NCBI GenBank assembly: GCA_018417955.1
Contig: JACTVC010000007.1
Location: forward strand, 62,001 to 126,000
DNA length: 64,000 bases
Reading direction: 5' to 3'
From: Laccaria trichodermophora
Lineage: Eukaryota; Basidiomycota; Agaricomycetes; Agaricales; Hydnangiaceae
The position numbers and the translations under genes were made by a program. Numbering within the stretch: position 1 is the first letter of the stretch; each line of letters begins with the position of its first letter. Below are positions 1 through 10,811 of the stretch, piece by piece. The notes beneath the pieces were generated by a model, which was not told the DNA's origin, did not search any database, and was given only the letters and a program-made list of their open reading frames with translations.

Positions 1-1744
1 CTACACATATTCTTCACTGCAGTGGACCTATGTTTCTGAAAACTAGAGAGAGTTCTGGGCATTGTTACATTTACCATGCTAACTATATTTCTCACTCCCA
101 TAGAGATATGTTCCTGAGCACTGGAGAGGGTTCTGAGGATTGTCAGAGTCTGATGTTTCATGTAAATGTATATGATGTAATGTATTCATGTCTGTGGGTT
201 ATAATGACATCTTGAATTTTTTCTGCTGGTACTTTACTGTGCCCCACTGATATCTGCAGAAATGGCTTGAATCCTCCAGAATTCTGATCTCTCTATTAGA
301 AATATTTGAATTTTCTTTTTTAGACATGGATTTTAGACCTTGACAACAGTACCCAACAAGAAGTTCTATTTTTTCTCATTTTTACCATATTTTATAAATG
401 ATTTTCATTTAAAATAGTAATATTTGTCATTTGAAAATGCAAAATGGACTCCGAAATCAGCCCTGCAACATTATGACCACCAGTAATTACCATCTACATT
501 TTCTCCAATGTTACCCTCATTTTATTATGATTTTCTAGCCATATTTGTGCACAAATTACCTTATTTGGAAATATGCACAGATCATGTCCACCATGCACCC
601 ACATTGTCAATAACAATTAATAGTATGTCTGTGCTTTTTTTCTGTTTTTTTTTTCTGATTCTCACACTATATTCATCTTAATTGCTATATTATAAAATGC
701 ATACAAACCATGTATATGGTACCTCAATATTCCTGACAATAGTCTATTATTTTTCTCTTTTTCCTGTATATTTATGGCTATATTTCCATTATAGACTATA
801 TTTGGAAATATGCACAAACCAAGTAAACAGTACACCAAGACCTATTTACATCACATGATTTTTCTGATTTTTCTAATTACATTTGTATTAATTACTATAT
901 TAGCAAATGTGCACAGGCCATGTACATAACCAATATTGTCAACAACAGTCCATTTTCTTATTTTTCTGGCTATATTTGTCTCAATTACTATATGAAAAAA
1001 TGTGCACAAACTATATTCATAGTATGTCAATATTGTCCATAATAGTACATTATGTTTCTGTTTTTCTTCTAATTTTCTGGCCATATTGTCATTAATTACC
1101 ATATTTGGAAATATGCACAAACCAAGTAAACACAAAATTATCACATATCATTTGAATTTTTTATCATTTTTCTGCCTATATTTATATTGATTACCATATT
1201 GGAAAATATGCACAGACCCTGTATATTGTACCCCAATATTTTCAACAATATTTTATTATTTTAATTTTAATTTTCTAATTTTCTAGCATTATTGAATTTC
1301 TCTTTAATTTTCTGGCTGTATTTGTATTAATTACCATATTGACCATATATCTATTTTCCCCTCTTTTTGTCTGATTTTCTATATATATTTCCATAATGAG
1401 AAATGTGCACAGGCCATTAGTAATGGTCTATTGCCTTGCTCTTATGTTTTGCTGCTCTGTCCCCATGCCAAAGACAATACCCAAACAAGAGCCCTTACTC
1501 CTCTACTTTGTGGAATCCTCTGCACCATTTACAATGGTTTTATATAAGATCAAGAACCAATATACTGAATTTCTTACAGGGTATGCAATATGTCTATACT
1601 ATCTACAAATGACAGTAACTAGATGATCACTATGAGCATATAAAGTGCTTTATTCAATGATCCTCACCCCCCAGCAGATGTGTAACACACTATCTATGTG
1701 TTATATATGGGGAGCTGTTGATGAATGTTGTATAGTGAGCCAAA

Positions 1745-2095
1745 ATGATAATGGTGTTAAGACCAAGCTGTGATTGGCTACAATATAAGTCAGATCTTGA
1801 TTCAAGAGATATTCTGCTAGTATCTAGTGGAGATCATTCATGCTTCAGAATTCCACTGCACAATCCCCACTCCTTCTCTGGAAATTCTACACCAAAAGGT
1901 TGGATAAATGAAAGATTACTCCTTCATCTACTGGTCCATATATGTGGTAGTGTAGACAGCTGCATACCTAATACAGCCTTACAGCCTCCCCTACTCTATA
2001 ACATCAACCAGGACCTTCCAACATGTAGTCATCATGATATAGGTGACTCCAGGGGATCTCACCTTGCAACTTGTCACTTACTGCTACAGTTGTAA
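1745..2095 (+). other. Conserved core segment of foldback family with 116-codon open frame
   Basis: An open frame of 116 codons lies in the core of copy A. Equivalent frames occur in the core of D (47854-48192, minus, 112 codons) and F (59155-59472, plus, 105 codons), with few amino-acid differences. The copy at 25480-25880 is interrupted by an insertion. The protein (it contains SSGDHSCFRIPLHNPHSFSG) has no domain I recognise. It may simply be the least diverged DNA segment of the core rather than a gene. Confidence 0.3.
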
Positions 2096-2774
2096 ATGAA
2101 CTGGCAATGTAATCTTGCCTCTGGCTTGGTTCAAACCACCAACCTGCTGACAAGCTGTAATCTTTTATTTAGTGTAACTGAATGCCTATTTAGTGACTCT
2201 GGTGTCACAAGACCCAGTCTATCAGGGCAGGTCTTATCAGATCTGCACTGTTATCTCTTCCTGCATCTGTAGTCAACCTCTCATGGATTTCCAGGGTAGC
2301 TTTGAATATCTGGAGCAATCTTGAATCTTGCTAAAATACACCCACATCTAGTTTCTAACCCTCATTCTTCCTCTCTTTGGACTGTAGCTGTGACCAAGAT
2401 CACAGCTGGCAATTGTCATTCCAGCTTGCCATAGCACTTTCATTGACAGCTTTGACATTTAATGCACATATAATCCATTAGACCACCCAAATTTGAAATA
2501 CTACTAGAATAAAATCAGAAAGAAATTGGGTGTTGATGATGGGGTGATATTTACATGGTCTGTGCAGAGTTCCCTATATAGTAAGTACTGAAATTACAGC
2601 CAAAAAGTGAGAAAAAAATAAGAAAAGAAATTCACATGCTGGAAATAGTCATTAATAATGTTAATGTATTGTTTACTTGGTCTGTGCACATTTCCAAATG
2701 TGGTAATTAGTGAAAATATGGCCAGAAAATTGATGTCTGACTCCAGCTGATATGGTTTCATCTGATAGGCACAT

Positions 2775-2960
2775 GATAAATGCATCATATAGTTGTTCAT
2801 ATTGCATATCATATGATACAGTCATGTGATATGACATGTGATCAATCATGTGATATGATCATGTGAGGTATCATGTGGTCTGCTTATGTGATGTATCATG
2901 TGGTCTGATTATATGATATAGATCATGTGATATGTCATGTGGTTTGATCATGTGATAGCC
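2775..2960. repeat. Palindromic ATCATGTGAT-type array, copy A
   Basis: Short units built on ATCATGTGAT, ATGTGATATG and CATGTGGT are packed at the junction between core and right arm. The same kind of array stands at the equivalent place in copies C, D and F. Each unit is close to a palindrome around CATG. Confidence 0.75.
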
Positions 2961-5353
2961 AGCAAAGATTTTAGCACTTATCTAGTATTTACACCAGAAT
3001 AATGTGGCTACTACAATGGCAAAATAAAGTAAGTCTTGCATTTCTACATGAAAAATTGAAGAGAAAGAGAAAAAATAATAGAGGAAATTCAATAAAGCCA
3101 GAAAATCAGAAAAATAAAATAAAAATAAAAGTAAAAAAGTAATGTTAAAAATATTGGGGTACAATGTGCAGGGTCTGTGCACATTTTCCAATATGGTAAT
3201 CAACATAAATATAGGCAGAAAAATAAATAAATAAATTCAAATAATATGTGATAATCTTGATGTACTGTTTACTTGGTCTGTGCATATTTCCAAGTATGGT
3301 AATTAACGAAAATATAGCTAGAAAATCAGAAGAAAAACAGAAAAATACTGTACTATTATTGACAATATTGACATACTATAAACATAGTTTGTGCACATTT
3401 TCTGATATAGTAATTGATACAAATATTGGCAGAAAAATGAGAAAATGGACCCATCATTGACAATATTGGGTATATACATGGCCTGTGCACATTTGCTAAT
3501 ATAGTAATTAATACAAATATAATTAGAAAAATAAAATAAAAATCATGTGATGTACATAGATCTTGATGGACTGTTTACTTGGTCTGTGCATATTTCAAAA
3601 TATAGTAAATAATGAAAATATGGCCAGAAAATTACAGCCAAAAGAGGCAAATAATAGAATTTTGTCAGGAATATTGAAATACCATATACATGGTTTATGT
3701 GCATTTTCTGATATAGTAATTGATGCAAATATACTGTAAGAATTAGAAAAGAAAAGAGAGAAAAAAGGACAGATATACTATTGACTGTTATTGACAATGT
3801 GGGTGCATAGTGGACATGACCTGTGCATATTTGCAAATAGGGTAATTTGTGCAAATATAGCCAGAAAATCACAATAAAATGAGAGTAACATTGGGGAAAA
3901 TGTAGATGGTAATTACTGGTGTTCATAATGTTGCAGGGCTGATTTTGGAGCCCATTTTGCATTTTCAAATGAGAAATATTACTATTTTCCAGCAAAATCA
4001 TTGATAAAATATGGTAAAAATGAGAAAAAATAGGACTTCTTGTTGGGTACTGTTGTCAAGGTCTAAAATCCATATCTAAAAAAGAAAATTCAACTATTTT
4101 TAATAGAGAGATCAGAATTCTGTAGGATTCTAGCCATTTCTGCAGAAATAGGTGGGGCACAGTAAAGTACTGGCAGTCATGATGGTGGTCAAACAGGAAA
4201 TTCAATAGGTCATTATAGTTGACAAACACAAATACATGACATATACTTTTACATGAAACATCAGACCCTCACAATCCTCAGAACTCTCCAGTGCTCAGGA
4301 AGATACCTCTATGGGAGTGGGAAAATATAGCTAGCATAGTAAATGTAACAATCCCCAGAACTCCCTCTAGTTTTCAGAAACATAGGTTTACTGCAGTGAA
4401 CAATATGGCTTGCGCATCAGCCAATATTTACCTCTGGTAATTTGCATGAATAATAGACAACAGTAATGATTCAGTAGGTAGGGCTAGTCTATTATAGGCA
4501 ATTACCAATATAAACTCAATATAAAAGCAGTCAGTAAAAACCTTCATTATCTGAAGAAGCAGAATTTAGAGGCTATAACTATATAAAAAATAGCTGAATA
4601 CCAATAGATACAGTTGCATGCAATATATAATCTGCTGTTTCTAGAACAAAAATACAATATAAAAGTTAAAGGGCAAGTTTAGGACCAAAATTATCTTTAT
4701 GATAAATTTTGTGGAAAAGTTGAATCCAGAAGATAAAAGTTTGAATGGTCAGAAATTTTTGAAGTTATTTTTTTGAAACTAGGACCCCAGATACTCCGTG
4801 ACACTGGCAGGAAATTTTTTGCCTATGTGACATGGCTAAAACATTTCTGAGCAGTGTGACATGCTCAAAAGATTTTTCAGCAGTGTGACATGGCTCAAAC
4901 ATTTCTTAGCAGTGTGACATGACAAAAAGATTTTTCAGCAGTGTGACATAGCTAAAACATTTCCAACCAGTCTGAAACAATTCAAATATTTCTGACCACT
5001 CTAACATGCTTCAAACATTTCCAACCAGTCTGAAACACTTCAAATATTTCCTACCACTCTAACATGCTTCAAACATTTCTGACCACTTTCAGATGGCTAG
5101 GATATTTTTCAATGCAATATATCAACCCAAATATTTCTGGTCACAATATTGAAGGTCAAACATTTTTGCCCAATGCAATAATATATTTTCCTCCAGAGGC
5201 AAAAAAATAAATGGCCAAGGAACCTATTAGCCTGGATACATTCTTACATTTTACAAGGCTAATAGCTTGGTCAAGGTGGGTGACTGAAGTGTGATGAAAG
5301 CAATGGTATTTATTCATAATTTCATTATACATTGTTGACCAGAGTCTCTCTGA

Positions 5354-7105
5354 CGAAATTTAGAGGGTCGTTTGGTTGCCATTGATGAAATATCTGGCAT
5401 ATTTGATCATACCGAGAGTTGTGCTGCACAGATCGAGATGGAGAGAAATCCACGTGTACCTCTCCACCAGGAACTGCGCATTTATGCCTTATCGTTGCTC
5501 AGAAAAAACACTCCTCTCAGCTTGTTGCGCTCGGAGTGCTCTCTGTGGGCAGATGAAAAATGGGGGAACAAGCCAGGAGATATTCATGCACAGTTCCGCC
5601 TGACTGTTCACGACACCTCATCACTCTATCGCACAATTTGTCGTGAGCGTGGAATTCCACAGCGATCAGCTGCCGAGGATAATCTGGAAAAGTGGTTTCG
5701 TGCTGAACGGCCTTTTCCACCCTCATCACTCCTGACAGAATCTTGTTTACATTATCAGCCACACCAAGCACCAAAAACAGACCGCTTTGAAATTATTATT
5801 TCAACTCCACAGATGCGCGACGCTGCATGGAAATATGGACACAAGCAACAAGTGCTTATGGACCTCACATTCGGCTTTTGCTCTGCTCGCGCGCTCCTGG
5901 CAATTTTACTGGCTCTTGACGAAAAAGGAAGTGGGGTCCCTATTGCTTTTATTATTTTTACAGCTCGGGACAGTGCTAAGGCGACACATGCTGACTATAA
6001 TACTGCTGTTCTGGAGCGCTTACTTGGACTTTTCAAAAAAGGGATAGGCAAGAACGACAAGGGCGAAGATTTTTTTATTAGCATTGGCAACACTGATAAT
6101 GACATTCGCGAACGCGTGGCTCTCTCTCAGAATTGGCCTGGGATTTTTTTGCTGCTTTGCATTTTTCACGTCTGGCAGGCTTGGCGAAATGGTCTCAATC
6201 ACTTCCTCCGATCTGTACCAAAAGGAGATGGAAGAAAAATAGTTCGACAGCGGCTTGGAAAATTTTTGATGCGCTTGTTACGAGATATAAATAATCATCA
6301 AGATGCTCTCACGGAATATCAGACAGAACTAGGCTACTGGAATACCCTGGGGCGAAAACGAGATGCTCTTTCAAAATCTCAAGCGAAGGCTGCTCTTTCT
6401 TTTCTGAAATACCTGGAAAGCTACTTACTTGTTGAGGCTTATTGGCTGTCATGGTCTCCTGCTGGGGCTGTTGAAGCTGCTCGGATACTCTCTGTGCCGG
6501 TTACAAAAATTGCGCGGACAAACAATGCACTGGAATCGTTCAATAGGTGCATCAAGGGGAAATATTACAAGCCATATCAACATTCAGGGCGGCTTCCCAG
6601 GATCGACGTTTGGATCTTGTTACTGGTGACAGCTGTGATGCCGGACTTTTTCAAGGCACGCGGGGACAAAGAAGGTCAACAAAATTATTACACGGCTCTG
6701 CGTACCTGCAAGCTTTCTGCAAGCTCCAATTCCAGTCCTCCGAATTCTCACAATGATACCCAAACCCATAGCTCAACCTCAGGTTCTGACGACACACCAA
6801 GTTTCTCACAGAGTGTCGATTACGACTCTTTGCTTCACGAAATGGAAAATGGCGAGGATGACATATCTGACACAGACGACGGAGAATTGAACACAACAGC
6901 AAATGATGCGATGTCGAGCAACATTTTTGAATCTTCTCTGGCTATGGACCACATTGGGACAACCAATCGTGAAGAAGTGGAAGTCAGTGATGGGGTTGGC
7001 ATGATCGAGTCGTCGATCACAGAAGAGAATTCTTACAATGTGCGTACCAACAGCTTCAGCGTGAAATATAACTCTTACCACGTAATTCATAGCTTTCTAT
7101 CCTAA
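5354..7105 (+). CDS. MULE-family transposase (5' end uncertain)
   Basis: This is a DDE transposase of the Mutator-like (MULE) group, which would cut and rejoin element ends in the nucleus. The frame is open from just after a TGA at 5351. Counting from a TTG at 5372 (577 codons), candidate catalytic residues are D164 in MDLTFGF, D242/D244 in TDNDIRE and E388 in NNALESFNR. A C-x2-H pair (C263, H266 in LCIFHVW) sits between the second D and the E, as is usual for MULEs. The last ~120 residues are acidic and Ser/Asp-rich, as if disordered. TTG is an unlikely start in a fungus: the first in-frame ATG is at 5438, and the conserved-looking residues before it suggest the true N-terminus is an upstream exon or was lost when foldback copy A landed 63 bp away. 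The core is intact. Confidence 0.85.
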   Translation, partial: RNLEGRLVAIDEISGIFDHTESCAAQIEMERNPRVPLHQELRIYALSLLRKNTPLSLLRSECSLWADEKWGNKPGDIHAQFRLTVHDTSSLYRTICRERGIPQRSAAEDNLEKWFRAERPFPPSSLLTESCLHYQPHQAPKTDRFEIIISTPQMRDAAWKYGHKQQVLMDLTFGFCSARALLAILLALDEKGSGVPIAFIIFTARDSAKATHADYNTAVLERLLGLFKKGIGKNDKGEDFFISIGNTDNDIRERVALSQNWPGIFLLLCIFHVWQAWRNGLNHFLRSVPKGDGRKIVRQRLGKFLMRLLRDINNHQDALTEYQTELGYWNTLGRKRDALSKSQAKAALSFLKYLESYLLVEAYWLSWSPAGAVEAARILSVPVTKIARTNNALESFNRCIKGKYYKPYQHSGRLPRIDVWILLLVTAVMPDFFKARGDKEGQQNYYTALRTCKLSASSNSSPPNSHNDTQTHSSTSGSDDTPSFSQSVDYDSLLHEMENGEDDISDTDDGELNTTANDAMSSNIFESSLAMDHIGTTNREEVEVSDGVGMIESSITEENSYNVRTNSFSVKYNSYHVIHSFLS

Positions 7106-7659
7106 GTAAAGAGCTCCACAATAATCACCATACCCTATCCAACCTGCCGAACACTTCTGTTCATCACACGCATTTAGAACATGACGACGACTCGACTTTT
7201 GTAGATTTCGAGGATCATGTGAGGGACGAAATCGACATTGTTGGCGACCTTTCCGGCAACTCCATTTGTGTCGAACACAATCACCATCGCCCCCTTCTCA
7301 TGCTTCCTATCACTCACACTCCACAGAAAAATCAATCCCCATACAACCCTGAAAATGTAAATGTCATTGCAACGTCAATGATTCGCTTGCAGCACCTCGA
7401 GGACGAAACTCTTCAAGAAATTCAAGCAATTCTTCGCACTGCACCTGAGCTTAGGGATCAACTGGATGGATACATTTCGAGGAATCTGCATTCACAGCTC
7501 AATAATAACGAAGCTCAACACTCATGGATGCCCTCTCCATCAACAGCACCACTTGATGACTCCGTACACTCAAACCTTGAGGACTACAATGAGTCAAAGA
7601 TCATTCCTTTCACTCATGTAAAAAAGGAGGCCAGGAAGCCAAGCTATGCATACCGTTGA
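7093..7659 (+). CDS. Acidic continuation of the MULE gene in another frame
   Basis: A second frame opens at 7093, overlapping the transposase stop at 7103-7105, and runs to 7659. Its start reads like the preceding acidic tail (it contains LEHDDDSTFVDFEDHV), and it continues with a helical Leu/Glu-rich part around 7375-7480. There is no good ATG near its start. The simplest reading is one original gene of about 760 codons with a frameshift near 7090-7105, or a small unrecognised intron. A strong 3' splice signal (TTCTTTTTCTTTCAG) ends at 7685, followed by an open stretch to 7828, which may be a last exon, but I could not place a convincing donor. Function of this tail unknown. Confidence 0.5.
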   Translation, partial: LSILSKELHNNHHTLSNLPNTSVHHTHLEHDDDSTFVDFEDHVRDEIDIVGDLSGNSICVEHNHHRPLLMLPITHTPQKNQSPYNPENVNVIATSMIRLQHLEDETLQEIQAILRTAPELRDQLDGYISRNLHSQLNNNEAQHSWMPSPSTAPLDDSVHSNLEDYNESKIIPFTHVKKEARKPSYAYR

Positions 7660-7904
7660 TAGAATCTTTTTTCTTTTTCTTTCAGAACTTACTTGTTGTA
7701 TTGATGAAGAACGTCTAGAAGAAATGAAAATTCTTTCCAGGGAAAAAAGCCATGTTTCATTAGGTAAAAACAATTGTTATATTTCCGACGCGTTGAAGAC
7801 GACGCGAGAGCGTCGAGACAAAGTTTGAAATACTTGTGTGGCTATGCTTGGTCTCGCTGTGAACTTTGAAGTGGGAATCTCGCTTCAACCCGCTGAAGGC
7901 GGGA

Positions 7905-8035
7905 AGGGGGGTTTGGGGTCTCCCCCAGGCCAGCGCAGCGGAAGAGCCAATGCAGCGGAAGAGCCAGTGCAGCGTAAAGGCCAGCGCAGCGTGAAAGCGC
8001 TGCAGGCTGAGGCGAGGGGTCTGGGGTCTCCCCAG
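7905..8035. repeat. GC-rich short repeats
   Basis: Two copies of a GGGTCTGGGGTCTCCCC-like segment, about 107 bp apart (near 7909 and 8016), enclose four imperfect ~19-bp units of the type CCAGYGCAGCGKAAGAG (about 7928-8000). The segment is far richer in G+C than its surroundings. No gene is visible; 7830-8180 otherwise holds nothing I can assign. Confidence 0.6.
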
Positions 8036-8182
8036 CCGTCGCGGCCGGCGCCGCAATGAAAAACCTTTTTATTTGATACTACATAGACGGTAAGTATTTA
8101 CTCAACATGAACGCGAACATAGCGGCGTGGGAATTCTTCAAACTCCGACCTTAGGTGCGCGGGTTCAAAGTCCACGAAGTTC

Positions 8183-9605
8183 TCAAAGCCTCCCAACAAG
8201 CGTCGGATGAGGTCGGAGGCCCCCCACGCAAACCCATCTCCAAATCTGAGTCAGACCTGAGTCAGACCTCTTGATAGTTACGACAGGGATGGCAGCTGAT
8301 GAGCGCACCTCTTCTTGCAGTTCACGCTGCATCTCGCGTTCTTCCTCTTTGTCTTCTTCATCCATATCCGAAACTGGTTTTTCGCTGGACTTAGCCAGAG
8401 CCCTCTTCTCCCGTCGTGTCTCTTCCCAATCTGAACCGCTGAGATCACTCTCAATCATGGGATCTGGTGCATCCCATTCATCATAATTAACCCGAGCACG
8501 TCGAGCGGCCTGTGCAACCTCTGCACGACGAATTTCCTCTGTGTGCACAATCTCCCAGTTCACCACATCGACATAATCTTGTGGGTCGTGAGGGACTGTA
8601 TGGTCATCAGGAATGCCGACATATTTGTTCTTGGTCTCATCCCAGATTTCCATGAGTCTGTCAGCTGCGTTTTGCTGACCTTCTTGAGGTAAGTGTCCGT
8701 GATAGCGCACATGACCTTCCTCCCATGGCTTTTTGAACTTGTAAACGGCACCCTCCTCATTCAACCCCGCTTGTAATCCCTTCTCTTCGTCGCAAGACAG
8801 ATAGTTGACGCAGACGAGTTTAAGTTCCGGATCACCTGGCCCACGAGAGTTGTTTAATTCTTGAAAGGCCCTCTTCGCCTCTGGGTGAACATAGGAGCTG
8901 CAGTTACGACCAAGCTTTCGGACATCATTGACTGCTTCGATGTAGTCCTCAATAACATGGGGGGCTGTAAACCCAGGTGGAATTGGAACCCAAGTGGAGG
9001 AATCGTTATCGAACATCAAAGTCCGATCGTCTGCTGGACTGCAGGGTCCCTCCTCAGGCAGAAACCCGTGATACTGGCGATAGCCACCTTCTGGATACGA
9101 GAAGCGATAACCTTGGTCGCCTTGAAGACTGTAATTGATAGCCTCCAAGTCATCGTCGGTGAAGTCACCAATAGACATTAAGTCGACGCGTTCGGGCAAT
9201 TTGTCTTCGTTCGAGGAGGCATTGGTAGCTGGGGCATTCGCAGGCGTGGGGGCGGGGGAACCTGCAGAGTGCGCTGGATGAACACTGGTTAAAAGGCTTA
9301 AGCTTGTGACTCTGGTGCCGCCGCAGGTCAGCTGACTAAAGTCTGGCTGTACTGCCTTGCCAACATAAAGTCTGACAAGGCGGAATCGACTCCACGATGA
9401 TAAAATGTAAGAAGATGTGCACTTACATTGCATTGTTCGCTGCTGCCTTTGCATTGGTTGCTGCCGCCTTCAGCCTTGCTTCTGCTTGAGCGAGGTTCAT
9501 TCTTTGTGCATCGTTGCAAGTGGGGATGAGGATGCAGTCGAGAGCTTCGCGTGTAGTCCCGTTCTGAACTGTCGAGGGTTCAGAATCCTGCTTGTCTGTG
9601 TTTGC
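8183..9605 (-). CDS. Unknown spliced gene with two internal YHGxLPxEG repeats
   Basis: Exon 2 (9371-8183) and an upstream exon (from about 9605, after a possible 3' splice site, to 9427) share one reading frame once a 55-nt GTAAGT...TCAG intron (9426-9372) is removed. The first in-frame ATG is at 9500, but the frame stays open and coding-like to about 9605, so the 5' end is incomplete. The protein is mostly acidic. It holds two related segments, one with YHGFLPEEG and one with YHGHLPQEG. Each continues to a IP..H..DYV..VN pattern about 35 residues later, so it contains an internal duplication. An Ala-rich helix lies at the N-terminus and a Glu/Arg-rich helix near the C-terminus. I do not recognise the family; it could be a host gene or a domesticated or element-borne gene. 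Confidence 0.6.
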
Positions 9606-9639
9606 CTGGTCATCGAGCGTCAGGGAGGGGGAGACAGGT

Positions 9640-10082
9640 TAATATGTGGACACGCACTGGGGAAATGGTGTCTTCCTTGTTGTTTTTGGTTTTTCTAGCC
9701 TTAGTACCTCCCTAGTGAAATGCCACGTCAATGGATATATGGGAGAGGGGAAAACAGTGTTCAACTAACTGCATTTTGCTTCGACAGGGGGGCGGCCCTA
9801 GGTCTAGTTTGGTTTTTGGATCTTGTTTGAGTACGATGAGACATTTAAAGGAGTTGGACGATTGGTTGAGAGATTATAGTAGGTCGAGTGGGGAAAGTTG
9901 CTTGTAAGAGTTTGAGACCATTAAATAAGTGTGGGAGGTCACGTGGTCATGACATCAGTCCATATATATCACACAGGTAATCTACAGGACAGCGTAGTGG
10001 AATGACTCGCTGAGTGCCGCCTTGATGGGCTGTGGGTAAATTAAATTCATCACAAAAAGGAATCAGCCAGCAACCAACCTGA
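9640..10082. other. Interval with no assignable gene
   Basis: Between the unknown gene and the Hsp70 fragment I see no convincing coding frame. The part adjoining the Hsp70 fragment (about 9950-10080, minus) is open in one frame but no longer resembles Hsp70. Confidence 0.4.
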
Positions 10083-10475
10083 ACGGTCAAAAATCTGACG
10101 GTTTCAGCAACCTTGGGCATGTGAGTCATGCCACGAACAAGGATAAATCTCTTGGGCCTTGACAGGAGCATCACTCAGAGCTTTCTTGCAAGACTCAATG
10201 GTGCATTGAACAAGAGGTCTGATGAGAGCTTCAAATTGAGAACGATTCAGCTTCTTATTGACATGCATTGGACCTGAGGCGTCAGCTGTGATGAAAGGAA
10301 GATTGATTTCAGTTTGTGTGGTCGACAACAATTCAATCTTGGCCTTCTCGGCGGCTTCACGAACACGTTGGATTTCCATTCGGTCATTCTTGAGATCGAT
10401 GCCCGATTCTAATTTGAGCTCGTCGAGAACTGGGATGCCAATTCCACTTGAGGGAGGTTGCACATGTGCAAACAT
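10083..10475 (-). pseudogene. SSC1: Mitochondrial Hsp70 (DnaK/Ssc1-type) fragment
   Basis: The minus-strand frame carries an unmistakable piece of the nucleotide-binding domain of mitochondrial Hsp70, with the stretches [33 protein letters not shown] and [15 protein letters not shown]. The mitochondrial/DnaK form is indicated by [15 protein letters not shown]; cytosolic Hsp70 differs there. The matching phosphate-2 motif region ([14 protein letters not shown]) follows in another frame, so there is a frameshift near 10135. Homology stops near 10083 and about 10450. Only about 125 residues of a ~650-residue chaperone remain, without the ATP-binding start or the substrate domain, so this is a dead fragment, probably captured or duplicated by repeat activity. 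The intact gene must lie elsewhere. Confidence 0.85.
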
Positions 10476-10558
10476 GTGTCTACGAAGGCGAATTTATGCA
10501 CAGTAAGTAAAAAGCACCAGAACTAATGCACAAGAGGGGGTACATACCAACAGAGTGA

Positions 10559-10693
10559 AGCAGTAATGAAGAAAGCAGTGATGAGGAGGGCAGTGATGAG
10601 AAAAGCAGTGACAAGGACAGCAATGAGGAAGAAAGCAATGAGGAAAGTGATTCTACAAATAGCAGTGATCATGATATGCATCTTTCAGATTAA
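10559..10693 (+). pseudogene. Ser/Asp/Glu-rich C-terminal tail fragment
   Basis: An open stretch too short for routine ORF calling encodes a very acidic tail of SSDEE/SNEES-type repeats ending in TAA at 10691-10693. It begins right after a TGA (10556-10558), so it has no start of its own. Such tails end many transposase-like proteins, but no recognisable domain precedes it. It may equally be a short imperfect 15-18 bp tandem repeat that happens to be open. Confidence 0.3.
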
Positions 10694-10811
10694 GTATATA
10701 TTTAGTAGAAGTAGTTACTGACAAATCAATTCCATGTATTTAGCTAGTCCAGCTTTGTTGTTAAATATCCAGAGAAATCCAATTTTGTATTGAATATGGT
10801 TGACAGAGTTG

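Larger units (their letters stand above)
1..5291. mobile_element. Foldback DNA element, copy A (left end outside window)
   Basis: The right terminus is the reverse complement of CACTTCAGTCACCCACCTTG and ends at 5291. Positions 1-5291 are collinear, in reverse orientation, with 44226 to about 50075 of copy D, so roughly 1.3 kb of the left arm lies outside the window. Left arm 1 to ~1390, core ~1400-2800, right arm ~2800-5291. The right arm holds subterminal ~29-bp repeats (about 4800-5120), then diverged ~95-125 bp units containing TGCACA. The TIR loop is the type with TGTAAGAATG, as in copies B and F. No transposase frame is visible; short open frames in the arms are repeat by-products. Family-level call is firm, superfamily unknown. 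Confidence 0.85.

Noticed and set aside
5372..5374. TTG as start codon of the MULE transposase
   Set aside because: Non-ATG starts are improbable here; the frame is open further upstream, so the 5' end is better treated as missing.
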